Translations under genes and position numbers: made by a program
In this document: positions 44,583-56,217 of the stretch, piece by piece
How positions within the stretch are numbered: position 1 is the first letter of the stretch
Layout: every line of letters starts with the position of its first letter
The notes under the pieces: model-generated
Seen by the model: only the letters and a program-made list of their open reading frames with translations
Told to the model about the DNA's origin: nothing
Database searches by the model: none
Assembly (NCBI GenBank): GCA_039707655.1
Contig: CM077676.1
Span: 376,530,114-376,594,113 of the forward strand
From: Elymus sibiricus
Lineage: Eukaryota > Streptophyta > Magnoliopsida > Poales > Poaceae
Length of the DNA: 64,000 bases
Reading direction: 5' to 3'

Positions 44583-45401
44583 ATGGCTAGTTCTTCAATT
44601 GTTACTTGCACCCCTAAAAATGAAGTTCTTAATTTTAAACAAAGGGGAGGAGAAAGTTTAAAAGATGCTTGGTATAGGATTTGCGATGCTCAAAATAGGT
44701 CTACTCGTAAGCAATCCACCACTGTTCTTCTTTGCAATTTTTTTGTGGGTATTACTACTTGGTATAGATTTGTGCTAGATACTACTACCGGAGGAAATTT
44801 CTTGAGTAGTCACCCTATGGATGCTTTCAATGCTATGGGAAATTTAGTGGGATCACCACCCATCATTATTAATGAAACAACTTTGACCTTAGAACATGTT
44901 ATGCAAAGGTTAGAAGCTATTGAGAATAAAATGTCTACTATTGAACATCTTGAGAATCTAGACAAAAAGGTCCATAATCATATTACTCAATTTGGTTCTA
45001 AGGTAGGAACTACATTAAAAATGTTAAAAGAAAAGGAACCAATAGTTAGTGAAAGAATAGAGCAAGGTCCCGCTAGAATAGATAAGTTGGAGGAAATTAT
45101 TAATAATTTAGGTTCCGCCTTTTCCTCCGTTAAAACTATTGATAGGACCCCTCCTAATAAAAATTGCAAGTTTATGTATGTTCCTAAGACTAAGGGTGCC
45201 ACTTCTAGCAAGGGAAATGAGGATCTTAATATGATTAGCGTGCACCCCAATCTCATTGATATGATAAAGGAACCTATTTATGAAAACAAATTTCTTAGTT
45301 TTGTGCCCAGGAGTGTGATTGTAAGAAATTCCTATGTTAAATCTCCTAGGAAGAGTGGGTGTGTAATTGAGGATTTGGAAACTAAGGATGACAATACTTG
45401 A
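44583..45401 (+). CDS. gag: Gag-like protein of element C (272 aa, apparently intact)
   Basis: Opens at ATG 44583 (MASSSIVTCTPKNEVLNFKQ) about 180 bp after the primer site and closes at TGA 45399-45401 with no internal stop. The block GESLKDAWYRICDAQNRST is the gag signature of Athila-lineage elements (SxxxAWxRF-type). Next come an aliphatic region ending GSPPIIINE, a coiled-coil-like stretch (RLEAIENKMSTIEHLENLDK, about residues 108-130) and a Lys/Asn-rich C-terminal half. No zinc knuckle or protease. It probably packages its own RNA. Codon use is A/T-rich like the rest of the element. This is the only full-length element ORF in the window. Confidence 0.75.
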   Translation: MASSSIVTCTPKNEVLNFKQRGGESLKDAWYRICDAQNRSTRKQSTTVLLCNFFVGITTWYRFVLDTTTGGNFLSSHPMDAFNAMGNLVGSPPIIINETTLTLEHVMQRLEAIENKMSTIEHLENLDKKVHNHITQFGSKVGTTLKMLKEKEPIVSERIEQGPARIDKLEEIINNLGSAFSSVKTIDRTPPNKNCKFMYVPKTKGATSSKGNEDLNMISVHPNLIDMIKEPIYENKFLSFVPRSVIVRNSYVKSPRKSGCVIEDLETKDDNT

Positions 45402-48175
45402 AACTATGCATTATGCCTAGCTAGGGGCATAAAACAATAGCGCTTGTTGGGAGGCAACCCAATATGTATCTTAAATTTTTGCTTTGTTTTCTGTTTTGTG
45501 GGTTTGCACAATTGTAGCTTCTATTATGATTGTGATTTTTATCTTTTAATTAGTGTTTGTGCCAAGTAATGCCTTTGGGATGATTTGGATGATAGTATAA
45601 TTGATGTTATTTGGAAAATCTGTACCGGAGTCCGAAAAATCTGAACTTTTTACACAGTATTGGTATATGAATGTTTTACGTTTTCCTAATTTTTCAGAAT
45701 TTTTGGAGTGACAGAAGTATGGTTTTTAAATAGATCTTTACAGACTGTTCTGTTTTAGACAAATTCTGTTTTTTTTGCATAGTTTGCTTATTTTGATGAA
45801 TCTATGGATCGTATCGGGGGGTATGAGTCATGGAGAAGTTGGAGTACAGTAGAATTATGCCAATATTAAATATGAATCAATTTACAATAGTACCTAATGT
45901 TTAGGATTTATTTGTTATACTAACGGATCTCACGATGGGTGAAGGAATAAGGAGCAGCAAGAGCCTAAGCTTGGGGATGCCCAAGGCACCACGATGGATG
46001 AAGGAATAAGGAGCAGCAAGAGCCTAAGCTTGGGGTTGCCCAAGGCACCCCAAGGTAATATTCAAGGAATACTCAAGCGTCTAAGCTTGGGGATACCCCA
46101 GATGGCATCCCCTCTTTCGTCTACAATCTATCGGTATATCACTTGGAGCTATATTTTTATTCATCACATGATATGTGTTTTACTTGGAGCGTCTTGTTAA
46201 ATAGTTTGTTTGATTTTTAGTTTGTCACAATAATCTTTGCTGAACACACCTTTTTGAGAGGGACACACATTATTAGTGATTTGTTAGAATACTCTATGTG
46301 GTTCACTTATATCTTTTCAGCTAGGCAGTTGCTCTAGTGCTTCACTTATATCTTTTAGAGCACGGCGGTGGTTTTATTTTAAAGAAATAGCTGCACTCTC
46401 ATGCTTCACTTATATCTTTTTGAGAGTCTAATAATTAGCAATGGTAATATGCACGGGTTATGAATTTGGTCCTAATATGATAGGTATTCAAGAGGGATAT
46501 AACAAAAACTTTCATGTAGATCACTGAATATGATAAGTTTGATTCCTTGCAATAGTTTTGCGATATTAAGATGGTAATATGTGGGAGGTTCTAGTAGATA
46601 ATTGTGGTTTAGTAAGAATATGGGTGTTAAGGTTTGTGATTCCCGAAGCATGCACGTATGGTCCGTCGTTATGCTAAGAAGTTGGAGCATGATTTATTCT
46701 TGATTGTCTTCCTTTGCGTGGCGGTCGGGGGCGCGCGATGGTTAACTCCTACCAACCTCCCCCCTAGGGGAATGCATAGTAGTACTTTGCTTCGAGGGCT
46801 AATAGACTTTTGCAATAAGTATGTGAGTTCTTTTATGACTAATGTGAGTCCATGGATTATACGCACTCTCACCTTTCTGCAATTTGCTAGCCTCTTCGGT
46901 ACCGTGCACTGCCCTTTCTCACCTCGAGAGTCGGTGCAAACTTCGCCAGTGGATCCAAACCCCGTGATATGATACGCTCTATCACACATAAGCCTCCTTA
47001 TATCTTCCTCAAAACAGCCACCATACCTACCTATTATGGCATTTCCATAGCCATTCCGAGATATATTGCCATGCAACTTCCACCATTCTTTTTGTATGAC
47101 ACACATCATCATTGTCATATTGCTTTGCATGATCATATAGCTGACATAGTATTTGTGGCTCAGCCGCTGTTCATCATTTTCATACATGTTACGCTAGTAT
47201 CATTGCACATCCTGGTACACTGCCAGAGGCATTCATATAGAGTCATATTTGTTCTAGCATCGGGTTGTAATTTTTGATTTGTAAGTAAATAGAAGTGTGA
47301 TGATCATCATTATTAGAGCATTGTCCCAGTGAGATAAAAAAAGAGGTCAAAAAGAGCCTAGTGAAAAAAAATGAGAGAAAAAGAGAGAAGGGGTAGTGTT
47401 ACTATCTTTTTCCATACTTGTGCTTCAAAGTAGCACCATGTTTTTCATATAGAGAGTCTCCTATGTTGTCACTTTCATATACTAGTAGGAATTTTTCATT
47501 ATAGAACTTGGCTTGTATATTCCGATGATGGGCTTCCTCAAATACCCGAGGTCTTCATGAGCAAGCAAGTTGGATGCACACCCACTTAGTTTTCATGTTG
47601 AGCTTTCATACACTTATAGCTCTTAGTGCATCCGTTGCATGTCAATCCCTACTCCTCGCATTAACATCAATTGATGGGCATCTCCAAAGCCCGTTGATTA
47701 GCCTCATTGATGTGAGACTATCTTCTTATTTTTGACTTCCCCTTATTGATCTCTACCACCACACTCTATTCCATCCCATAGTGCTATATCCATGGCTTGC
47801 GCTCATGTATTGCGTGGGGGTTGAAAAAGCTGAAGCGCGTTAAAAAGTATGAACCAATTGCTTGATTGTCTCCGGGGTTGTGTATGATAAATACTTTATG
47901 TTAAGAAGATGGAGCATGACAGGATTATATGATTTTGTAGGGATAACTTTCTTTAGCATTTTTATTTTGAAAGGCATGATTGTTTGTTAGTATGCCTGAG
48001 TATTGACGTCTTTATATCAAATTATAAACTATTGCCTTGAATCACTCGGATCTTAATATTCATACTGTAAAAGAGAATTACATGATGAAACATGTTAGGT
48101 AGCATTCCACATCAAAAATTCTGTTTTTATCATTGACCTACTCGAGGACGAGTAGGAATTAAGCTTGGGGATGCT
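45402..48175 (+). other. Non-coding remainder of the element C internal domain
   Basis: 2.8 kb without a plausible frame. It includes a 59-bp direct duplication (45931-45989 and 45990-46048), repeated AAGCTTGGGGATGCCCAAGG-type words, and near the end the palindrome CTACTCGAGGACGAGTAG (48138-48155) followed by AAGCTTGGGGATGCT, the likely plus-strand primer tract. Confidence 0.65.
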
Positions 48176-49737
48176 TGATACGTCTCCAACGTATCTATAA
48201 TTTTTGATTGTTCCAAGCTATTATAGTATCAATCTTGGATGTTTTATATGCAATAATTTGCTATTTTATATCTTTTTTTGGGACTAACCTATTAACCTAG
48301 TGCCCAGAGCTAGTTGCTGTTTTCTGCTTGTTTTTGGTTTTTCAGGAAATCAGTACCAAACGAAGTCCAAATGCCACGAAACTTTTTGACAATTTTTTTG
48401 GACAAAAGAGACCCTCGAAGCTTCGGGAGGAGGCCAGAAGCCTCACGAGAAGGTGACACGGCAACAGGGCGCGACCCCAGGGGGGCACGCCCTGATGCCT
48501 TGTGGGCCCCTTGTGGCTCCGTTTGACCTAATTCCACTTCTATAAATTCTCAAATATTGGGAAACCAACAGAGAGCCACCCCAAATAACTTTTCCGCCAC
48601 CGCAAGCCTCTGTTCTTCTGCGATCCCATCTGGAGGCCTTTTTCGGTACTCTGTCGGAGGGGGAATCGATCACGGAGGGCTTCTACATCAACCTTGCTAC
48701 CCTTTCGATGATGTGTGAGTAGTTTACCACAGACCTATGGGTCCATAGCTAGTAGCTAGATGGCTTCTTCTCTCTCTTTGATCTTCAATACAATGTTCTC
48801 CTTGATCTCCTTGGAGTTCTATTTGATGTAATCCTCTTTTGCGGTGTGTTTGTTGGGATCCGATGAATTGTGGGTTTATGATCAGATTATTCATGAGAAA
48901 TATTTGAGTCTTTTCTGAACTTATTTATGCATGATTGTTATAGCTTTGTATTTCTCTCCGATCTATCCGTTTGGTTTGGCCAACTAGATTGATTTATCTT
49001 TCAATGGGAGAGGTGCTTTGTGATGGGTTCAATCTTGCGGTGTTCTATATCCCAGTGACAGAAAGGGACAAGACACGTATTTGTATTGTTGCCATTAAGG
49101 ATAAAAAGATGGGGTTTAATCATATTGCTTGAGTTTACTTTGTCTGCATCATGTCATCTTGCTTAAGGCATTACTCTGTTTTCATTAACTTAATACCCTA
49201 GATGCATGCTGGATAGCGGTCGATGGGTGGAGTAATAGTAGTAGATGCAGGCAGGAGTCGGTCTACTTGTCTTGGACATGATGCCTATATACATGATCAT
49301 TGCCTTGAATATCATCATAACTATGCGCTTTTCTATCAATTGCCCAACAGTAATTTGTTTACCCACCGTATGCTATGTGTTCGAGAGAGAAGCCTCTAGT
49401 GAAAACTATGGCCCCCGGGTCTACTTTTATCATATATTAAAATCCAAAAATACCTTGCTGCAATTTTATGTCCTTTCTTTTATTTTGCAATTTACTTTTC
49501 TATCTATCACTATCAGAATTAATCCTTGCAAGTAACCGCCAAGGGGATTGACAACCCTCTTGTTTGCGTTGGGTGCAAGTATTTGCTTTTGTGTGTGTAG
49601 GTGCTGCTAACGAGGTTCTATGTGGTTCTCCGACTGGATTGATAACCTTGGTTATTAACTGAGGGAAATACTTATCTCTACTGTACTGCATCATCCTCTC
49701 CTCTTCGGGGAAATCCCAACACAGTTCACAAGTAGCA
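48176..49737 (+). repeat. 3' LTR of element C
   Basis: 1562 bp, co-linear with 42814-44375; ends ACAAGTAGCA, then the AGGAG TSD. ORFs at 48314-49535 mirror those of the 5' LTR. Confidence 0.93.
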
Positions 49738-49742
49738 AGGAG

Positions 49743-51244
49743 CAATGTGGGACTATTTAAAATATATTTGCCTTATCCCAGGTATTTGGGTCGGCTAAGT
49801 TGTGTGGGCCATGAAAGGCCCTGGCCGGGAGATGTGAGCCATCGTACCGGACTAGAACACCTTTCGGTTTATATTATATCGTACATAACCTCAAAAAACA
49901 TTTTTTTTGTTTAATATGGTTATTAACTACAACAACGGACCAAGACATAACAAAGGGTCTGTCTAGGGTACATCTGGATGTGCCATAGTTATTGCATATT
50001 TAACTGACTAAATCAAGCATAACAAGGAAAAAAGAAAAGAAAAAATAAAATACCCACTAGAATCTCTGCGTAAGATCAATGACAGAGGACTTAGATGTGC
50101 GTCCACATATGCTCGACAAGATCATCCAGAAGTTGCATTTGCACTTGTTGATCTCGCAGTTGTCGATATATCTCTAGAAAGTTGACAATGCGCACCGCCT
50201 CCTGTTCCAGGAGGAGGACCTAAACACCGGGCTTCTCGAAATCATGCGTGCGTGCTGCCCCTTCACCCTCATCCTCGACAATCATATGATTACCAAAGAA
50301 ATGAGAAATGAGTTAAAAGAGCACCGAAAGAGTTTCGGATAGTGCCGAAAGTGTTTCAGATGGTTCCAGAAGGGTTCTGGGAATTCCAGAAAGGTATAAC
50401 ATGATTTCGGAGAGTTGGGGTCTATATATGAAAACTTTTCGAGGTCATCGGAATGGGTTCCGGAGACATCCGGAAAATCCACGATTTTATTTGCGGAAGA
50501 AAGTTGTGAAGGACCATCATTTAGATGATGACCCCTAGGCCCTGTGGGGCCCACAAGGGGCGCCACAGGCTATGGCAGGGCCCTAGGAGGAATTGGTATA
50601 GGAGGGAACCCTTCGCTCTTCCAACAAGTTGAAGAGGAGAAGGATCCCCCCTCCTTGGGCGCCCCCTCCTCTTCCTGCACCTATACATATACACATATAT
50701 ATATATGGGGAGGCCTCCCTCTTGAAGCAGATCAAATCCAAGGGCCACTCTCCAGCATAGCTCCACGCTCTACCAGTCTAATTGGCCTAAGTGTTTAGGC
50801 ACCTAATTAGACAGGGGCCATGGTTGGCATTGGTTCATAATTTCACTCTTCACTTAACATGTAATAATACAATTTCTAAGAAAAGGCAACGTATTGAAGC
50901 CCATGCAGGCGCGCGTCCTTGTCTTAACATGTCATGGACCCCTGAGTGTGCATGTGTGGCTTAGTTGTCTGCTCCCGTGCACCGGTTCTATTATGTTGAG
51001 CGCCTCTTCTGCGCTGTCGACGGGTTGGTTTGCGGTGCTTACAATTGGTTGCTAGTTAGGAGGTCATTAGGGAAGCCATTTGTTTGTTTGTTTGTTTGAG
51101 GCGGTGCTCTGGTGGTTACTATTTGTCGCCAGTTAGGAGGTCATTGGGGAGGCCGGTTCTTTGTTTGTTTGGGGCAGTGCTCTGGTCATCGGTTCATACA
51201 ATTTGGTATTTACATTGATAACGGGCAAAAAACTTATTGGCAAG
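49743..51244. other. Unassigned sequence with a copia-LTR-like relic
   Basis: From about 50300 to 50830 the sequence has the flavour of a Triticeae copia LTR: repeated TTCCAGAA/TTCCGGAGA words, then GGGCCCACAAGGGGCGCC, a pyrimidine-rich GGCGCCCCCTCCTC run and a TATATATATATGGGGAGG stretch (TATA-like, 50696-50706). No TG...CA ends could be paired. A strong hairpin lies at 50776-50812. Between 51045 and 51190 a roughly 90-bp segment (TTAGGAGGTCATT...TTTGTTTG) is duplicated. No gene seen. Confidence 0.4.
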
Positions 51245-52055
51245 TGATACGTCTCCAACGTATCTATAATTTTTGATTGTTTCATTCTATTATATTATCA
51301 ATCTTGTATGATTTATATGCCATTTTATATCATTTTTGGGAACTAACCTATTAACTCAGTGCCCAGTGCCAGTTCCTGTTTTTGGTTTCCATAAATTCCA
51401 TACCAAACGAAGTCCAAACACGATGAAACTTTTTGACGATTTTTTCTGGATAAGAAGACACCCTGGAAGCTTCGGGAGGAGGCCAGAAGACGTACGAGGG
51501 AGCGACAAGGCAGGAGGGCGCGCCTTGGGGGGTAGGATGCGCCCTAGTGCCTTGTGGCCCCCCTATTGCTCCGATTGACCTAATTCCAGTGCTATAAATT
51601 CCCATATCCAGAAACCCCCAGGGGAGGTCCTAAAACAATTTTATCGCCGACGCAAGCCTCTATTCTTCCACGATCCCATCTGGAGGCCTTTTCCAGGATT
51701 CTGCCGGAGGGCAAATCGATCACAGAGGCCATCTTCATCAACCTTGCTGCCTCCATGATGATGCGTGAGTAGCTCCCACAAGACCTACGGGTCCATAGCA
51801 GTAGCTAGGTAGCTCTCTCTCTTTTTGATAATCAATACAATGTTCTCTTCGGAGATCGATTCGATGTAATCTTTTTGTGGTGCGTTTGTTGTGATCCGAT
51901 GAATTGCGGATTTATGATCAGATTATTCATTGAAAGTATTTGAGTCTTTTTTGAGATTTATCTATGTGTGATTTGATAGTCTTGTATTTGTCTCCGATCT
52001 ATCTATCTCTTTTGGCCAATTAGATTGATTTATCTTCAGTGGGAGAGGTGCTTGG
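51245..52055 (+). repeat. Truncated Athila-like LTR (same family as element C)
   Basis: Starts TGATACGTCTCCAACGTATC and follows about the first 810 bp of the element C LTR, including CAAACGAAGTCCAAA and CGATCCCATCTGGAGGC blocks. It is cut at GGAGAGGTGCTTGG by the next LTR. Its remainder should lie right of the window. Confidence 0.82.
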
Positions 52056-52169
52056 TGATACGTCTCCAACGTATCTACTTTTCCAAACACTTTTGCTCTA
52101 GTTTTGGACTCTAATTTGCATGATTTCAATGAAACTAACCCGGAATGACGTTGTTTTCTGCAGAACTAC
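52056..52169 (+). repeat. LTR 5' end of a second Athila-like family, interrupted after 114 bp
   Basis: Starts TGATACGTCTCCAACGTATC, then diverges from element C (TACTTTTCCAAACACTTTTG) and stops at CTGCAGAACTAC where element F begins. Another nesting step. Confidence 0.7.
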
Positions 52170-52590
52170 TGATACGTCCAATTTGCATCATGATTTCCTA
52201 CTGTTATTTATTATGTTTTTGATCATTATTTCACTTTATGGTACAATCCTTATGCATTTTCTCTCTTATTTTGCAAGATTCACATGAAGAGGGAGATTGC
52301 CGGCAGCTGGAATTCTGGACCGGAAAGGGGTGAAACAGAGATAGCTATTCTGCACAACTCCAAATGACCTGAAAATTTACGGAGAATTATTTTGGAATAT
52401 ATAAAAAATACTGGCAAAAGAATTACAAGGAGGGGGCCCACCAGGAAGCCACAAGCCTGGGGGGCGCACCCCCGCGAGCTTGTGGGGCCCCTGGCAGGCC
52501 TCCGACCCCTCCTTCTGCTATATGAAGCCATTTGCCCTAGAAAAAAAATAAGAAGAATACTTTCGGGACGAAGCGCCGCTGTCATGGTTT

Positions 52591-53589
52591 TGTCACGGCA
52601 GATGTCTTCGTGAGAAGACTAAGTTTTGAGGCCATCACTACTAGGTGGAAGCTTGGATGGGGTTGATCGGAAACGAGAAGACGCGAGTTTTACCCAGGTT
52701 CGGCCCCTCACGGTGGAGGAAAAATCCTACATCCTGCATGATTGCTATTGATTATGGCGGTATCGATTACAAGGGCACTATTTCGCTACCTCTGTCTCGA
52801 GAGCTATCAAAACATCTGTCTCGAGACCTATCAAAACATCTGTCTCGAGACTTGTCTATCTAAAAACCTCCCTCTTCAGATGACCCAGGGACTCGCTTTA
52901 TATAATAGCTGAGTCCTTGGGGTTACAAGAGATTCCGGGTTATACCCGTAGTCGGAATCCTACTCTAAGTCCTCTAAGTCCTTCGTGTCTTCCAAGTTTG
53001 GGGTCTCCGTCTTGTATTTGGACTCCTTGGTGGAATTTCGTCTAAGTCCAGGTCATGTAGCAGATCGGGTCCTGTAGTAGGCCGGGTCATCCTTGAGGCC
53101 AGACCCTGTAGCAGGCCGGGTCATCCTTGAGGCCAGGCCCTGTAGCAAGCCGGGTCATGCTTGAGGCCAGCTCCTGTAGTAGGCCGGGTCATCCTTGAGG
53201 CCAGGTCCTGTAGCAGACCGGGTCATCCTTGAGGCGAGGCCCTGTAGCAGGCCGGGTCATCCTTGAGGCCAGGTCCTGTAGCAGGCCGGGTCATCCTTGA
53301 GGCCAGGTCCTGTAGCAGGCCGGGTCATGCTTGAGGCCAGGTCCTGTAGCAGGCCGGGTCATCCTTGAGGCCAGGTCCTATAGCAGGCCGGATCATCCTT
53401 GAGGCCAGGTCCTGTAGCAGGGCGGGTCATCCTTGAGGCCAGGTCCTGTAGCAGGCCGGGTCATCCTTGAGGCCAGGTCCTGTAGCAGGCCGGGTCATCC
53501 TTGAGGCCAGGTCCTGTAGGAGGCCGGGTCATCCTTGAGGCCAGGTCCTATAGCAGGCCGGGTCTTGACCACGGGTAATTCCCCTGACA
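52591..53589 (-). mobile_element. LTR insertion (solo LTR) with an internal 34-bp minisatellite
   Basis: Plus text TGTCACGGCAGATGTC to AATTCCCCTGACA; on the minus strand it begins TGTCAGGGGAATTACC. Holds TTTTACCCAGGTTCGGCCCC near 52689-52708 and a TATATAA on the minus strand at 52898-52904. The flanks resume element F's LTR. The 5-bp neighbours are GGTTT and ACCGC, so no TSD: it may not be a simple solo LTR. A 24-bp unit (CTGTCTCGAGA...) is repeated 2.6 times at 52792-52855. Confidence 0.72.
53065..53565. repeat. 34-bp minisatellite, 14 complete units
   Basis: Unit begins GGGTCATCCTTGAGGCCAGG and ends GTAGCAGGCC. Unit starts run from 53084 to 53526, exactly 13 x 34 bp, with substitutions but no indels, plus partial units at both ends. 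No unique spacers, so not a CRISPR array. Confidence 0.95.
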
Positions 53590-54794
53590 ACCGCCGTCCC
53601 GAGGTGGAACCTGGGCAGGAGCAATTTTGCTCTCCGGCGGAGCGATTCCACCGGGGATACTTCCCTCCGGGTGGGGAAAATCGAAGCCATTGACATCACC
53701 AACGATCCTCTCAACGTGGGAGGACCAATATTCATCAACATCTTCACCAGCACCATCTCATCTCAAACCCTAGTTTATCTCTTGTATTCAATCTTTGTCT
53801 CAAAACCTCAGATTGGTACCTGTGGGTTGCTAGTAGTGTTGATTACATCTTGTAGTAGATGCTAGTTGGTTTATTTGGTGGAAGATTATATGTTCAGACC
53901 CTTAATGATATTCAATACCCCTCTGATCTTGAACATGAATATGATTTGTGAGTAGTTACTTTTGTTCTTGAGGACATGGGAGAAGTCTTGTCATAAGTAA
54001 TCATGTGAATTTGGTATTCGTTCGATATTTTGATGATATGTATGTTGTTACTTCCTTTAGTGGTGTCGTGTGAACGTCGACTACACGACACTTCACCATC
54101 TTTGGGCCTAAGGGAAGGCATTGTGGAGTAGTAATTAGATGATGGGTTGCTAGAGTGACAGAAGCTTAAACCCTAGTTTATGCGCTATTCCGTAAGGGGC
54201 TGATTTGGATCCATATGTTTCATGCTATGGTTAGATTTATCTTAATTCTTCTTTTGTAGTTGCGGATGCTTGCAAGAGGGGGTAATCATAAGTGGGAGGC
54301 ATGTTCAAGTAAGAATAGCACCCAAGCACCGGTCCACCCACATATCAAATTATCAAAGTAGCGAACATGAATCAAACAAACATGATGAAAGTGACTAGAT
54401 GAAATTCCCATGTGTCCTCGAGAATGGTTTGCTTATTATACAAGTTCGTTCTGGCTTTTCCTTTGCTACAAAAAGGATTGGGCCACCTTGCTGCACTTTA
54501 TTGTACTTGTTACTAGTTACTTGTTACGAATTATCTTGCTACAGAAACTATCTATTACCACTACTTTCAGTACTTGCTGAGAATACCTTGCTGAAAACCG
54601 CTTGTCATTTCCTTCTGCTCCTCATTGGGTTCGACACTCTTACTTATCGAAAGGACTACGATTGATCCCCTATACTTGTGGGTCATCAAGACTCTTTTCT
54701 GGCACCGTTGCCGGGGAGTGAAGCGCCTTTGGTGAGTGGAATTTGGTAAGGAAACACTTATATTACATGCTGAAATTTACTGTTACTTGTCACT

Positions 54795-56217
54795 ATGGAA
54801 AGTAATCCTTTGAGGGGTTTGTTCGGGGTATCTTCACCTCGACCGAAAGCATTGAGAGTTGCTCCTCAACCTACTGAACCTACTGAAAATATTTATCATG
54901 AAATTCCTTCGGGTATGGTAGAGAAACTGCTAGCTAATCCTTATGCTGGAGATGGAACGGTGCATCCTGATGTGCACTTGATATATGTGGATGAAATTTG
55001 TGGATTGTTTAAGCTTGCAGGTCTATCCAGAGATGGAGTTAAAAAGAAAGTATTCCCTTTATCTTTGGAGGTAAAGCCATTGACATGGTATAGGCTATGT
55101 GATGATACTGAAACATGGGATTGGAACCGGTTGAAGCTGGAATTTCACCAGAAATTTTATCTTATGCATTTGGTTCATCGTGATCGGAATTATATATAAT
55201 TTTTGGCCTCGTGAAGGAGAAAGTATCGCTCAATCCTGGGGGAGGCTTAAGTATATGTTACACACATGCCCCAATCATGAGCTCTCAAGAGAAATAATTA
55301 TTCAAAACTTTTATGCTCGGCTTTCTCATAATGATCAATCCATGCTCGATACTTCTTCAGCTGGTTCCTTTATGAAGAGAACTATTGAATTCAGATGAGA
55401 TTTTCTGGAAATAATTAAACGTAACTCTGAAGATTGGGAAATCGACAAAGGTAAAGAGTCAGGTATAAATCTTGAGTTTGATTGTGTTAAATCTTTTATG
55501 GAAACTGATGCTTTTCATAAGTTTAGTACTAAATATGGACTTGACTCTGAGATAGTAGCTACCTTTTGTGAATCTTTTGCTGCTCATGTTGATCTCCCTA
55601 AGGAGAAATGGTTTAAATATCATCCACCTATCGAATTAAATGAAGAACCTATTAGAGTAAAAGAAGAAATAATTGTTTACAATGTTGATCCAGTTGTGCC
55701 ACCTGCTTATGTTGAGAAACCTCCTTTCCCAGTTAGGATTAAGGAACATGCTAAAGCTTCAACTGTGGTTAACAAAAGTAATATAAGAACACCTAGACCT
55801 TTTGAACAAATTAAGGTTGAACCTAATATTGCAATGGTTAAAGATATTTTGGTTGATGATATTGATGGGCATGTTATTTACTTTTGTGATGAGGCTGCTA
55901 GAATTGCTAAACCTGTTAGAAATGAACGAGATATGCTAGATAAGAACAAGCCCGTAGTTGGCATGCCTGTTGTTTCTGTTAAGATTGGAGATCATTGCTA
56001 TCATGGTTTATGTGATATGGGTGCTAGTGTGAGTGCCATTCCGTTTTCTTTATATCAAGAAGTAATGCAGGATATTGCACCTGTTGAGATTGAAGATATT
56101 GATGTTACTATTAAGCTTGCAAATAGAGATACTATTACACCACTTGGGATTGTTAGAGATGTTGAAGTCTTGTGTGGTAAAATCAAATACCCTACTGATT
56201 TCCTTGTACTTGGTTCA
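54795..56217 (+). pseudogene. gag-pol: Gag and protease region of element F
   Basis: ATG at 54795 (MESNPLRGLFGVSSPRPKAL) opens gag: EKLLANPYAGDGTVHPDVHL, then a W-N-x-L-K-x-E-F-x-x-K-F block, frameshift near 55190, FWPREGESIAQSWGRLKYML, TGA at 55396-55398, then a long linker. The protease core LCDMGASVSAIPFSLYQEV lies near 56005-56061, with DMGAS in place of DTGAS. It ends in FLVLGS at the solo LTR, and the sense continues in phase at 57741. Confidence 0.85.

Larger units (their letters stand above)
42814..49737 (+). mobile_element. Complete Athila-like LTR retrotransposon C (Sabrina/WHAM-type), non-autonomous
   Basis: Two 1562-bp LTRs (42814-44375, 48176-49737), a perfect TSD AGGAG (42809-42813 and 49738-49742), primer site and G-rich tract all agree. 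The 3.8-kb internal domain has one gag-like ORF and no protease, reverse transcriptase, RNase H or integrase. It must be moved by another element's enzymes. Family name is from memory of the LTR start and not checked. Confidence 0.93.
52170..54688 (+). repeat. 5' LTR of element F, interrupted
   Basis: Starts TGATACGTCCAATTTGCATC, ends CTTGTGGGTCATCA. Net length about 1520 bp without 52591-53589, matching the 1518-bp solo LTR at 56218-57735, whose end text (CTTGTGGGTTATCA) is nearly the same. Confidence 0.8.

Noticed and set aside
46658..47277. Overlapping frames of 102-172 codons in the element C internal domain
   Set aside because: Both strands are open at once, no motif is seen, and the region lies between the gag-like ORF and the 3' LTR of a non-autonomous element.
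53065..53565. CRISPR-like direct repeats
   Set aside because: Units are contiguous with no unique spacers and the setting is a plant LTR; it is a minisatellite.
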